This document shows positions 11,103 through 22,087 of a stretch of DNA of 64,000 nucleotides, one piece after another. A program made the translations under genes and the position numbers. The stretch spans positions 151,818,113-151,882,112 of the forward strand of contig NC_081405.1 in assembly GCF_030272615.1 (NCBI RefSeq), in the 5' to 3' direction. Within the stretch, counting starts at the first letter, position 1; each line of letters starts with the position of its first letter. Below the pieces are notes generated by a model. It had not been told where the DNA came from. It saw only the letters and a list, made by a program, of their open reading frames with translations, and did not search any database. The stretch is from Cryptomeria japonica. Lineage: Eukaryota; Streptophyta; Pinopsida; Cupressales; Cupressaceae.

Positions 11103-14100
11103 CTACCCTTGATCTCGCTGATCGTTATTTCGAGAAGGTGGACAACACGCAAGAGGAGCCACATTGAGCACAATAGATGGATCTATCACAAGTTCCAAAC
11201 AAGGATCATGCTCTAATGATGAGTCACTTTGTTCGTTACTAGGAGCTAGGATTAGTGCTTTTGAAAATTTTGTAGATAAATCATTGTCAACATCAACATA
11301 TTCATATTCATCATTAGAAATATTAGGATCCACATTTTCACCATTAACAATATTTTCACCTATTTTTTCATCAAGATTGATAAAAATAGGAGCTCTAATA
11401 GGAATAGAACTTGAACCATCATTTGTCTTAAGAATTTTATGTCTTGGAGAATTATGTTGAACATCTTGTTTAGGAGAACATGGAATCATGTCAAGAGTTG
11501 GTATTTTAGGAGAAGAAATGGTTTGGGAAGAAACTTCACGAGCTCTAGCACGACATCTTCATTGGTGTTCTCTTGCATAATGATTTCTTTTAGTTTTGGC
11601 TGAAAGTTGAGGAGGTTTAGGTCCATCAGGTATAGGCTTCTATTCTTCTTTTAGGGAAGGATGAATGGGTTGAGGTCTTTTAGGTTGGACAATAGGAGAT
11701 GTTGGTTGCTTCTCTTTTTAAGATGAAGGAGGAGGAACCACACCTTATAAAGGAGGAATATGAGGTGTAGGAAGGAGACTGAGTCCATCATGAGGATGAG
11801 GAATAGGTCTACCCTTAGGAGGAATAGCTTGGCACTTGGGGAGGAAGATCATTTCTATCCTTGGGAGGAAGAACATACTCATCTTTAGAAGAAGGAATAG
11901 ATTTTTCCTTAGGAAGAAGAATATCTCTTTCCTTAGGAGAAAGGATAGTCTTCTCTTTAGGAGAAGGAATAGGTGCCTCTTTGGGAAGAAGATTATTATT
12001 TTTCCTTATGAGGAAAAATAATCTTATCCTCAAGAAGGGGTGTATGGTCATCAAGAGGAATGTTAATTGCTCGATTTCTAGGTTTACTCAATGACAAAAT
12101 CATCTCATTTTTCCAATTTTGATATGATCTAAAGAGAGCATCGCTTCTAGGCTGAAGAGGTTGGAATTGTTTGGACCAAAAATAATCAAGACAAATATCT
12201 CCATGCCTCGTTGTAGGTTGATGCATTATATAATTAACAGTTATGATTTCATCATTATGAGGAAATTTCAAATACTTATGAATAGTAGAAGCGATTGCTT
12301 TCATGGAAGAGACCAAGGATGTCCCAAATTCATACGAAATTGATCAGTTGTAGGAATTATAGCAAACTTAACATCTAAACATTTAGTGCCAACATCAATA
12401 GGAAGTGTTATAGGACCAATAGTAGGACAAGAGAAGCCATCAAAAACTTTAACTACCACATCAATATCATCATATATCACTTGATGCAATTGCAAAGTAT
12501 AAAGAAATTCTTCAGTATTCACATTAACCATGCAAGAAGGATCAATAAGTAATACTCTAGAAGGTATACCTTTGATTTTTGCGCTTATGTATAATGGGGC
12601 GATTAGATGCTTTAATGGTCTCACTAGGATCAAATGTGATGCACAAGTCCTTAGGAGGTTCTTGTTGATCTACAAGGTTCACCATATTATTAGATTCAAG
12701 GCCAACATCATTGGGAGAGAAAGAAAGATGACCAGTCTCAATCACATTAGTGGAACAGGATGGTAAAGGATTAGTGAAAATCTGAAGATTTTGATTAGGA
12801 GGAGCTACGGATTTATTTCCTTTATCATTCACACCTGCCACAAATATGGTATTATTATCAATCAAATGATCTTGAATCTTACTTCTCAATGAAAAACACT
12901 TTTCAGTGTCATGACCAGGTTGAAGATGGTATTGACAAATGGATTTAGCATCAAAGTAAGGTGAAGTTGTCTTAGATGGATCAATTGGTTTGATTGGGGG
13001 AAGTTTTAACACATTCCTTTGTAATGACTGAGACATAATTCAATGCAAAGATTCATTCAAAGGAGTAGATTCTTTTTCTCTTTTAAAGTATTTAGACAAA
13101 GGAGACACACTTGTAGTGGTTGCTACGTGAGTGTTGTTGTTGTTGTCATTGAATTTGATGAATCCTTTGTTTGGTTTGAACTTCGCAAATGGTTGTTGAA
13201 CACTATCACCCTTATCACTCGGAGCCATGGAAGGAGATTGCTCTGATAATCGTGAAGTACTACGCACAACTGCGGAAAGGAAGTAAACTTAGTTAAGAGA
13301 AGTTTATCGCTAGTTTATTTTTGTAAATTAGCAATAAAAAATCTTGGAATATCTTGATCAGACACATGAAAAGATATCTAAGAATACAAATGCTTATATC
13401 TACCAATAAAATCATTTACTTTTTCTTTAATGCCCTATTTACAATGCATCAAATCGGTCAAAGTAATTTTAGGACCAATGTTATTATGAAATTGTTGAAT
13501 AAAAGCATTAGCCAATTGTTGAAAAGAGGTAATAGAATAAGGAGGTAAAGAACAATACCATTGCAAAGCTTTGTCCCTTAATGTTCTAGTAAACAATTTC
13601 ACTAACAATCTTTGATAATGAGAAAAGTCACTACAAAAAGTTTGGAATGTTTTAACATGAGTTAAGGGATCACCTTTTCCATTATAAAGTTCCAATTAAG
13701 GGACTTCTACATGTTTGGGAGGGACAAATCTAACAATGTCATTGGATAATCGGCTCGTTGTATCAAATGTGAGCACATTATACTTAGATTGATTCATAGA
13801 AGCTATTTGTTGTTGTAAGGAGGACATTGTTTGAGCTAAACTATTGATGGTAGCTTCGGTAGAAGGATTGAAATTAGACATGTTGGATCGAGAGGGAGGA
13901 GTAACATTGTTAAATGAAGGAAGAGATTGAGAATAAGTAGGTGGGACACTATGGTAGGTAGGTATTGGAGAAGATTGGGTAACAAATTGAATACTCAGAG
14001 TAGTAATAAAGGGATTGTGATTGAAGGAGTTGCCCCCTTGACTAACTTTTATAGGTGGTGTAGGTGATTGGGTAACAAGAGGAACACTCATGGTAGGAGA

Positions 14101-14676
14101 AGAGAAAGAAGAGGTATTTCCCCCATGACTAACACTTGTAGGTATGAAATTTTGTGTAGAGGTAGCCATGATGTTTTATGTGAAGGTGGGAACACTAGCC
14201 ATAGGAGTTGTCAAAGAAATGGAATGATTAACTTGACTAGGAGGTTGTGTAAAATGTAGAGCTTCAACACAACTCTTCATGGACATAATATTAGAATCAA
14301 CAATATGAGCAATACCACGCAAGATATCAACAACATGTTTATCACTTTGAATCATTCTTTTTAATCCTTCAATCAATGGGATAGCTTCACTTTTTGGGTA
14401 TTCTTGACTCATCCATTGTTGAAGATTGCCAAATTGATTATCCATTTTTGCCAATTGGTCAACGGATACCCTAGTTAGTGATTCCTCCTCATCATGAGAA
14501 TTATCAAGAGGATAAACGGAGATATATGTAGGATTAGAAGAACCAACAATATCCTCATTGAAAAAGCTAGCCAAATTAGGCTCTATCTCCTTGGTAATTA
14601 AACCTTGGGCAACCTTAATTCTACAACTTCTTCTCACAGGGATACTATAGGTAGGACTGATAGTAGTAAAATTCAT
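11103..14676 (-). pseudogene. Element B gag-protease polyprotein, broken
   Basis: On the minus strand the order is: an N-terminal segment from MNFTTISPTYSIPVRR (14676); a Ser/Thr/Pro/Gln-rich segment; the capsid-like gag core at 13695-13435 with DPLTHVKTFQ and LQWYCSLPPYSITSFQQL; a knuckle of the plant gypsy form CQYHLQPGHDTEKC near 12937; an aspartic protease at 12633-12240 with LLIDPSCMVNV at the active-site position; lysine-rich PKE repeats; and an acidic tail ending 11103. The protein would be about 1,190 residues. Gag packages RNA and the protease matures it. One visible lesion is TAA in place of a lysine codon just before the gag core (13696). Other stops and frame changes lie near 14170, 13400, 13270, 13037 and 12300. 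No reverse transcriptase follows. Confidence 0.8.
11833..12010 (-). repeat. In-gene repeats of a PKE-containing 10-11 residue unit
   Basis: The minus strand encodes five to six units of the form L/S-P-K-E/D followed by R/K and hydrophobic residues (LLPKEAPIPSPKEKTILSPK and onward). At DNA level this is a roughly 30-33 bp degenerate tandem repeat between the protease and the acidic tail of element B. The unit is charged and probably unstructured. Confidence 0.65.
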
Positions 14677-15843
14677 GCACCAAGGGAGGGAAATTGAATT
14701 TTGAATTTTTAAAATCTAAGTTGAATAATGCAAAATTCTAGAAATAAATGATGCAATCTCCTAGGAAATTGAAAATGAAAATTATCTACAAGAGATTGAA
14801 TTTTAAAATTAGGGCCTATTGAAAATAACCTCTTAATTTAAAAATTGAAAATTGAAAGGAAGGAAGATTTAAATTTAAAATTAGGGTTGTCCAAAATTAA
14901 CCTCTTAATTTTAAAATTTAAATTGAGAATTGAAATGTTGAAATTTAGGTTTACTTTCGACCTTAGTGTGACCTAAAATCAATAAAATTTCACAAATCTC
15001 TGAAATTGAGCAGTAAAATATAGTCAAAATAGGCTCTTAAAATTTCAGGAAAAAAGTTCGGGACTGTGTGTAGGGACTAGGTAGCCCCCTCTTGGTCTGA
15101 CCAACTTTTCGCCAAATTTTCCAGGGAAGCAAGATATTGTGATTTTAAAGCGAATTCCAAAAGTATATGGAAATTGGAGATGTCTAGATATGCAAAATCA
15201 AGCCTTGAAGGTCGAAATAGGACACACTTAGGATACGTAATGAAATGATTAATTAAAGGAAGGAGACAAAAAATGACACACTTAAGGTTAATGGCCAAAT
15301 TTATGAGCTTTAGATTTAATTAAATTGATTAAATTCTTAAAGGAAAATTGGAAATTGCACAAGATTGACTTAAATTTAAAAATTAGGGTTTGTTGCATAA
15401 ACTGCTTAATTTTAAAATTTAAATTTGAAAAACTTAAATGTTGTAAGGTGGAATGTGAATTTTGAATTTTAAGAAAGAACTCTAATTTGAAAATTAATTC
15501 AAGATCTACACAATCCACAAGTTCAATTTTAGATTAAAAACTAGGGTGTTTTTTATTTAACCACTTGGTTTTAAAAAAAATTGTTGAAAATTGAGCATGT
15601 AAATGAAAAATTGAATTGTAAAAATTTGAGTTCTTAGATCTGAAATAATTAATCCAACTTAGAAAAATCACAAACTCAATTTTGAATCTAAAAATTAGGG
15701 TTTTTGTGAATTTAACCTCTAATTTTTTTTAAATTGCAAGGAAATTAAACTTGTAATTGAAAATTTGAATTGTAAATTGCGTAACACTTAGATCTGAAAA
15801 TAAAAATCAGAAGTAAGGATAATTCACATCAGGTTCACCAAAA
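14677..15843 (-). other. AT-rich untranslated leader of element B
   Basis: This lies between the 5' LTR and the gag start. No coding frame persists. Phrases such as AATTTAAAAATTAGGGTT and AACCTCTTAATTT recur several times in degenerate form, about every 120-150 bases. Bases 15061-15097 repeat a GGGAC..TGTG.AGGGAC.AGG module also found in the LTRs. The LTR edge at 15844 is preceded by GGTTCACCAAAA, whose complement TTTTGGTGAACC probably holds the primer site. Confidence 0.5.
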
Positions 15844-16864
15844 TGTAAAGTGGAAAATTTTGGGCTTAGCAAATTCACCGTGTGGAAGGGAGAAATAACT
15901 AAGTCAATTTTCACTTGGAGGACTTTACATTCAAAAGAGGGGGGGGGGGGGGAGGATCCACTAAATTTACTCACTAATCATACTAGGACTAAATACTAAG
16001 TAGATTGACTGAAATGAAATGTGTTTGACCCTCTTTTGTAAGTTGACTAGTTGAATTAAAATTAAATGCAAGGAATGAAGCCAAATCTAAGAAAACAATG
16101 AGTTGTAAAGTCGGGATTTCGTTGTGCACTGAGATCTAAGAAGTACGAGATGATTTGGAGCTGCTTTGCAAAAATTGCAAAAAGTAGCAGGGACCAGGCC
16201 CCTCTTGGTCCTCTGAGATTTTTGAGTGTCGAAAAGGGTTTTTTTGTCTCTGTGTATGAAGCTTATCTCGAGAGTTACAACTGCATACATGTTTTCTGCA
16301 CACAAAAGAAAAGGGAAATGTGTTGGGAATAGGGGCTTGCCTCCTTGTGAAGTTTTGCTTGCCTCCACGTAGAATCAGGACTTCATGAATTAGAATGATG
16401 ATCTCCTCTTCAATGCTTGAAATCTTGACTCTATTGCTGCTCCAAAGCTTGAAGGAAGACTGAAAATGCTCAATTGCTTTTGAATGCTTGATCTCTTGAA
16501 TGCTTGATAGATGTGTGTTCCCCCGTTAAATGAGAGGGGAATTCCTCTTATATACTTGCCTAAAGGGAAAATGATTTAATTTTCCAACATAAGCCGACAT
16601 AGAGGGGTGTTTCCCACTCAAATTTGAGATGGGTCAAAGGGTCCAAAATGGGTCCCCATTAGGGAGGACCAGGACACCATGCCCTGGTCCTGCCCTATTT
16701 TGGGGTAGGATCAAGGTGGCATGTGAAGTGCACTTTGAGCTAGATTATGTTTTTGACTTGTATGAGCATAATCAGGTCTCTGATCAAGCCAAGGGGCACA
16801 AACACTAAGGCGAAGACCCAAATGCGATAAAAAATTGCAAGGGGTGCAATTTTAGGATGCTACA
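15844..16864 (-). mobile_element. 5' LTR of element B
   Basis: It is 1,021 bp. On the minus strand it starts TGTAGCATCCTAAAATTGCA and ends CCACTTTACA. Bases 15844-16572 match the 3' LTR. The U3 part, 16573-16864, has no counterpart there. The start is almost the same as that of element C's LTR (TGTAACATCGTAAATTGCA), so B and C are relatives. A twelve-G run lies near 15945. Confidence 0.85.
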
Positions 16865-18617
16865 CTACCTAAAGGAGAAAGAAACAACCCATTATATGTT
16901 CTCAAGGTAGCATGACACTCATCATATCTCAACCTATGCCATCCATCTATGAACAAAGTCTCCTATGTGATGACATCAACTTTGCACGAAGGGTCAACCA
17001 TCACACCCATAATAGTTTGACCATTAAGCTTTGCAGGGATGTGTAGAGGAGCAAGCTCTCCAAAATATGGGGCATCCAGAAGGGTGAATGATATATCAAA
17101 TACTTTCGTCTTTTGGCTAGGAGGTGAGATCGGAGTGATAATAACCATGTTAACGTATGGGCCACCATCCGGTAGTGGACCTGAATTTGATGTATAGATA
17201 AAATCAGACGAATGTAGGGAGAAAGGACTTGTGTAAATTTACAACTCACTATTCATTTTGTCAACAAACTTTTTAGATTTATGTTTTTTATCACCAACCT
17301 TTATAGCTCCACCATCGATATGGTCATGGACTATATATCTAAGATGATAACAAGGCTCAATGTCATGACGAGGCACATGATGATATTGGTAAAATTTAGA
17401 GCCATCATACCAATGAGGGTATGGTTTGTTGTCATGCAGAGGTCTAATCTCCAGAAGGGTTATAAGGTTGTTTTTCAATAATCTTTATATTATACTCAAA
17501 ATAGGAATTGTTCAACTTGGTGAAGACCCTATTACATTGTGGTTCCTGTGCAACAACTATCGAAGGAGTAGCTAGGACATTAGCCACAACTTTGTTCTTC
17601 TTAGACCCTTCTATAGACATGCTTATGAAAGTACCCGTACGAGGGTTCAAAGTAGATTCTCTAAACCAAGTTATTGTATGTTGGTAATCAGTGAGTGTAG
17701 AACACAGATTAAAGCAAAGTTCTGATAGCGATTAAGAGATAACTTCTCCCTCAATGCCGATTGTAAATTTTTGATAAACATTCTTTGCAAGTCACTATCT
17801 AGTAGGGAAAAGGAGATCCTGGTAGAGATAGATTGATACCGAGAAATGAAATCTGTAACCTTCTCATTGAATTTTTGTTTATAATGAACAAGGTTGTGAT
17901 GGTGACCCTGCTGCTAATGTTAGCTTGGAACTGTTTGAGGAATAGATCCATAAGTTGATCAAATGTCTGGATGGAGTGATTAGGCAATGAGATATACCAT
18001 TCCAATGTAGTCCCCTTAAGAGAATGCAAGAATGGCTCGAGCAAGACAAAGTTCAGAGTATGATAATCACTACACATGGTCATGAATGAATCAATTTGCA
18101 CATTAGGATCTCCATCACCATTGAAACGATCGAAATTCAATGACTCATCCCCTTGGGGAAGGATGGTATTAAGGATAGTGATATCAAGTGGGCTCTTACA
18201 GTAATAGGTAGGCATCGAAGATTGGCCAGTGACAGACGTAAGGTTCATGAGCTGTAATTGTAATTGTCCCATATTCTGCAATATGGTATTTAAGACAAGA
18301 TTAGTAGGCAGAGGAGGAGGAGGAGGAGGACCACCATGTGCTCCACCACCTCCACTAGCACTAACATGAGGACCAGTACCACCATTAGGGATAACACCAA
18401 TACCTAGACCAATGCTGGCAGAAGTGGTATGCCCTACAACAGAAGTGGAAGTGGAACTGCTAGCCATGCTAGTGTAACCCATGGGAATGGTAGAAGCATT
18501 GGTGCTCGAAATGGTGGAATTGACCATGTGCACTGCCATCTTGGATATGTCAACACCAAGCTGAGAACTATAGGTGTGAAATTGATTATCCTAAAAAGAA
18601 GTACCAACTAAGGGTAC

Positions 18618-18887
18618 ATGATTCTTAACGATCAAGGATAATGGCCACAACATCTCTAGGCCTCTTCTACTGAGATCAACATGTCTCTCAAAGTGTTTGC
18701 AATATTTACAACTTGGGGGAGGACATTCCATTAATTTAAAAAACCCTCAAAATCTCTCAAGTTTTGCTCCAACATATGATTCTTAACGATCAAGGATGAT
18801 GCCCACAACATCTCTAGGCCTCTTATGTCTGATATCAATATGTCTCTCAAAGTGTTTACAACATTTACAACTTGGGGGAGGACATTT
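18618..18887. repeat. Two direct copies of a 110-bp segment
   Basis: Copies at 18618-18727 and 18776-18887 share, with few changes, the phrases ATGATTCTTAACGATCAAGG and CAACTTGGGGGAGGACATT. They lie within the 5' gag region of element C and touch the inverted duplication that follows. Confidence 0.85.
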
Positions 18888-18892
18888 TATTG

Positions 18893-19333
18893 GGCTAGGT
18901 CCAATGTTTAATGATCTGCTTCCTGATCCAAATGAATTCAAAGCCTCTCACCTTGTTAGGACCATTTTGATAGGGAGTCCTTCTCCATCTGGTTCACAAG
19001 ATTGAATTACTGAAATAACACCCCCAACGAATTCTCCCCCGTCTTCTCCTCCTGCCATTGATCATGACTCCGTTGTCACTATTGAGTTTGAACAGATTCA
19101 TATGTTCAAGTTTTGCTCCATTATATGAATCTGTTCAAACTCAATAGTGACAACGAAGTCATGATCAATGGCAGGAGGAGAAGATGGGGGAGAATTCATT
19201 GGGGGTGTTATTTCAAGAATTCGATCTTGTGAACCAGATGGAGAAGGACCCCCTATCAAAATGGTCCTAACAAGGTGAGAGGCTATGAATTCATTTAGAT
19301 CAGGAAGCAGATCATTAAACATTGGACCTGGCC
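18893..19333. repeat. Inverted duplication of about 210 bp with an 18-base loop
   Basis: Arm 18893-19104 is the reverse complement of 19123-19333 with few mismatches. For example, CCAATGTTTAATGATCTGCT appears in arm 1 and its complement near 19305-19324. The arms carry part of element C's gag N-terminal coding sequence, including MFNDLLPDLNEF and IDHDFVVTIEFEQI, so this is a duplication of element sequence, not a separate transposon. A transcript would fold into a long hairpin. Confidence 0.9.
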
Positions 19334-19616
19334 AAGGAGGACTGTAGTGATTTGGGGGAAGACTCTTCCTAGCAGTCCTTCTTACAATGACTCCCATGGC
19401 AGTTTGGGTCATAAACAAGATCTACAAAACTTCAACCATGCGACGAGGATGCCGTAAGGATTCTACAACACTTAGTGATAAAGGAAGTTGGTTCAAGGTT
19501 TGTTCAAAGTTGAAGTGCGTTTATGTTTTTTTTCATCTTTAGATTTGAAATGCAATTACAAAGAAAACACTAAAAGAAACGATGATGCAACTGGCTTCAT
19601 GTTGGGTTCACCAAAA

Positions 19617-20769
19617 TGTAGAGGACAAGATTTGTTACCCTCAAAGTGATGAAATTCAAAGAACAAAATGACCTTCACTCCACCTCACTTAAACTGGCGC
19701 TAAAGGTGAGCTAGGGGATGCAAACTACATAGTTAAGCAAATGTACTATAACACAGGGCCTTTGGAGAACTCTGTTAAGCCTCTTTCTTTGGGACGAGCG
19801 CGCGGAACTGGGACACCAACGCAATGCGCTAATGTCTTGTATAGACATGGTACACATACCGTACAATGGGCAAAAACATGACATTACGACCAAAATAACA
19901 ATATTACGATAAGTAAAATAGCAAGTACAAAATGCAAATAGTTAAAGGAAAATGAGAGAGGGTGGAGGAAAATTACAATCGGTTCACGATTAAATCCTCT
20001 AGTAGGGTGAGTTCTCTCCCTCAATCACAAACCTGCACACAAGCAAAGAGAGAAAATGTTGGGGGTTGTGTTTAGAGGCTTGCCTTAGTCAGGCCCCCAT
20101 TTTGGTGTTTCCACCTCCACGAACAACCCAGATAGTAGTAATGATCGAAAGACAAATGATAAAGATATAAGATGGATAGATGGACAAACTAGTGAGTATA
20201 CTAAATAGAAAACAATGGATACAATGCTATGAAATGTGAATGAGAAAGTGGAGATAACTCCCCTTTAACAATGAAGAAGTTGACACTTGAAGGAGTGAAG
20301 TAAAGCACACCAAAACCTCTTGAAGCTGTAATAATGGTGGATAACCAGCACTGGAAGAACTTGTGAGACATATAGAAGATATATCGAGAGCTTAAAAAAC
20401 TCACCAAGTGATCAAGAATCCCTTGTAAAATACCAAAATGCATGAGATATAGCCTTCAAAGAGGAATCTCGACATCGGAGGCCACAAATAAAGGCGTTAC
20501 GAACTCTTTCGAGTGCAAGTGTAACGCTCAAATGGCCACCTACAGACTGACATATTCGCGGGATGCTAGCATGACGTGCGGGCGTCTTCACGATGCACTA
20601 GAGTCCATTGGTCAAACAACTAATATGTTCAATATGAAGCCAAATTCTAAGTTGACAAGGCCAATCCATGTGGATGAAAGAACAATAGGCGACGAATAAT
20701 TTCAATCAACTTAAAGCGAAGGTGCTTCTGTGATGTGGAATTGCACAGGGTGCAATTTACGATGTTACA
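19617..20769 (-). mobile_element. 5' LTR of element C
   Basis: On the minus strand it starts TGTAACATCGTAAATTGCAC (20769) and ends TTGTCCTCTACA (19617). It is followed at once by TTTTGGTGAACCCAAC, the same context as after element B's 5' LTR, so the primer site probably begins in TGGTGAACC. Length is 1,153 bp. No second copy is in the window, so the edges rest on the TG/CA ends and on likeness to element B. Confidence 0.72.
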
Positions 20770-21068
20770 CTTACACTATTTTCACTAGGGAGAAAGTTTG
20801 CAAATACATGGATTTTCCTCTCTCCAAGCAGATATTTGTATCCTTAACCAAATCTTCATTCCATAAAGAAGTGGATTATGAAAACGTTCCATTTTACTAT
20901 TATTCATGTTATTATTCTATATGTACAATGAACATTAATAATGTGAAGTACTAAAAATTTAAAGGTTATAAATAAATATTTAGGTTGAATAGGGTCCTCA
21001 GTCATTTGTAATGAAAAAAGATTAAAACTCAACATTAGACAAGAACAAACAGATAGTGATATTATTTT
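20770..21068. other. Spacer between element C and the LINE
   Basis: About 300 bases of AT-rich sequence. No gene, RNA or repeat was recognised in it. Confidence 0.6.
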
Positions 21069-21079
21069 ACTGAACAACA
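21069..21079. repeat. Target-site duplication, left copy (LINE)
   Basis: ACTGAACAACA, identical to 23102-23112. It lies directly before the T-run that is the complement of the LINE's poly(A) tail. Confidence 0.9.
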
Positions 21080-21225
21080 TTTTTTTTTTTAAGCAAGTGC
21101 TATCAAGGTGGGGATAGCGCCCTATATTAATCAAAACAAATATTACAAAATATATTCGACTGACTCAATATACCTACCAACTCGACGAAACTGAACAAGA
21201 CAAAACAAGACAAAACACAACCAAA

Positions 21226-21630
21226 TTACAATAGCCTTAAAATGATGGTCACCCGCTCTCCCATAGTCGCCACCTTATCAATGCTAGCTTTCGAAAGCCA
21301 ACCATCTTCATTCTGCATCATCCTCCTAAACGGGCCCATGACTGCATTCGTGACCCCAACCCGGAAGACTTCCCAAGCTTCTGCCATAAACTCCTCCTTC
21401 TTGTTCCTAAGGGCTACTGCGGCTAACTGGCCTTCATCCTTTGAATCTGAACACTCTACATCTGACATGATAACAACGAGATTGAAATAGGGGCCTAGAA
21501 TGCTGGCCCACTCCTCTTCCACCTCCAGAACCGCACCACCCACAACCTCCACAACTTCTTCCCTTACAAAACCTACCATTTTCTGCACACATGCTTCCTT
21601 CGATGGCAAAACATCAACCGATAGGCACAA
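21226..21630 (-). CDS. Unrecognised 134-residue ORF in the LINE 3' region
   Basis: It opens MCLSVDVLPSKEACVQKM on the minus strand, between the RNase H stop (22088) and the poly(A) tail. It is mixed in composition, with an acidic middle (DVECSDSKDEG) and no known motif. It could be a chance ORF in the 3' untranslated region, a remnant of a downstream coding part of ORF2 in this family, or a captured piece of host sequence. The length of 402 open bases in an old copy is modest support for past coding. Confidence 0.3.
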   Translation of the reverse strand: MCLSVDVLPSKEACVQKMVGFVREEVVEVVGGAVLEVEEEWASILGPYFNLVVIMSDVECSDSKDEGQLAAVALRNKKEEFMAEAWEVFRVGVTNAVMGPFRRMMQNEDGWLSKASIDKVATMGERVTIILRLL

Positions 21631-22087
21631 GATGGTTTCATAAATATACCCATCACATCAATGCCTCTCCTCACTAAACACATCCTCTAGCAATCCTTGA
21701 ATGGTGTTTTGACCTTTTGTATCTATATCAAAGAGACACTCGCACTAGGTTTCCAAAGACTCCTCACGAAAAAGACAACTTAGGCCAAACCTATGCACCA
21801 TTTTATCTTCTGGGAAATACTTGCTCCGCCCAGTCTGAACTTTGCTTAAATAGGCCTTACACTTCTAGAATCATCCATCTAACACTCCTAACCCGCCTTC
21901 TCTATTCCTACCGGGTTCTTAAAACCGGGCGCAATCCAATCTAGAAAGGTCGTAGCAACATTTGTCCAGCCTGCGTGAATAAAGTTGATAAGGGAGTACC
22001 TCTCTTATCTCCAAAGACAAATTTTATAATAATACTTCACCCTATCCCTGTCCTTAAGAAATGAGCTCTGTCATTGTTCAGGATATT

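Larger units (their letters stand above)
8533..16864 (-). mobile_element. Element B: gypsy-like gag-protease element nested in C
   Basis: Direct-repeat LTRs occur at 8533-9319 and 15844-16864, both ending (minus strand) in CCACTTTACA. The flanking five bases are CTACT (8528-8532) and CTACC (16865-16869), a 4-of-5 match expected for a 5-bp target duplication. The interior on the minus strand carries an AT-rich leader, gag, zinc knuckle, protease and an acidic tail (14676-11103). There is no reverse transcriptase or integrase. A foreign LTR (9412-10797) sits near its 3' end. It is either non-autonomous or lost its polymerase by deletion when that LTR arrived. Confidence 0.8.
16865..19418 (-). 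pseudogene. Element C gag and first part of protease, broken
   Basis: On the minus strand it starts MFMTQTAMGVIVRRTARK (19418), which resembles the VRR..R start of element B's gag. The rearranged block 19333-18618 follows. Then comes the gag core at 18539-17799 with a poly-proline stretch, DPNVQIDSFMTMCSDY and LEWYISLPNHSIQTFDQL. A decayed knuckle at 17478-17239 reads FYQYHHVPRHDIEPC, with the first Cys changed to Tyr. The protease start at 17148-16865 has MVDPSCKVDVIT at the active-site position and then an in-frame stop. The reading continues across the element B insertion into 8532. Several stops and frame changes make it a pseudogene. Confidence 0.75.
6896..20769 (-). mobile_element. Element C: older gypsy-like element, split by element B
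   Basis: Its parts are 20769-16865 (5' LTR, leader, gag, first part of protease) and 8532-6896 (rest of protease and a downstream Ser/Pro-rich region). The interval 8533-16864 is element B. Below 6896 the sequence is cut by element A, so C's 3' LTR is not in the window. The order LTR, gag with a CxYH-type knuckle, then aspartic protease is that of Ty3/gypsy elements. No reverse transcriptase was found in the part visible here. Confidence 0.65.

Noticed and set aside
18429-18611. Plus-strand ORFs within element C gag
   Set aside because: Shadows of the minus-strand gag and of its inverted duplication.
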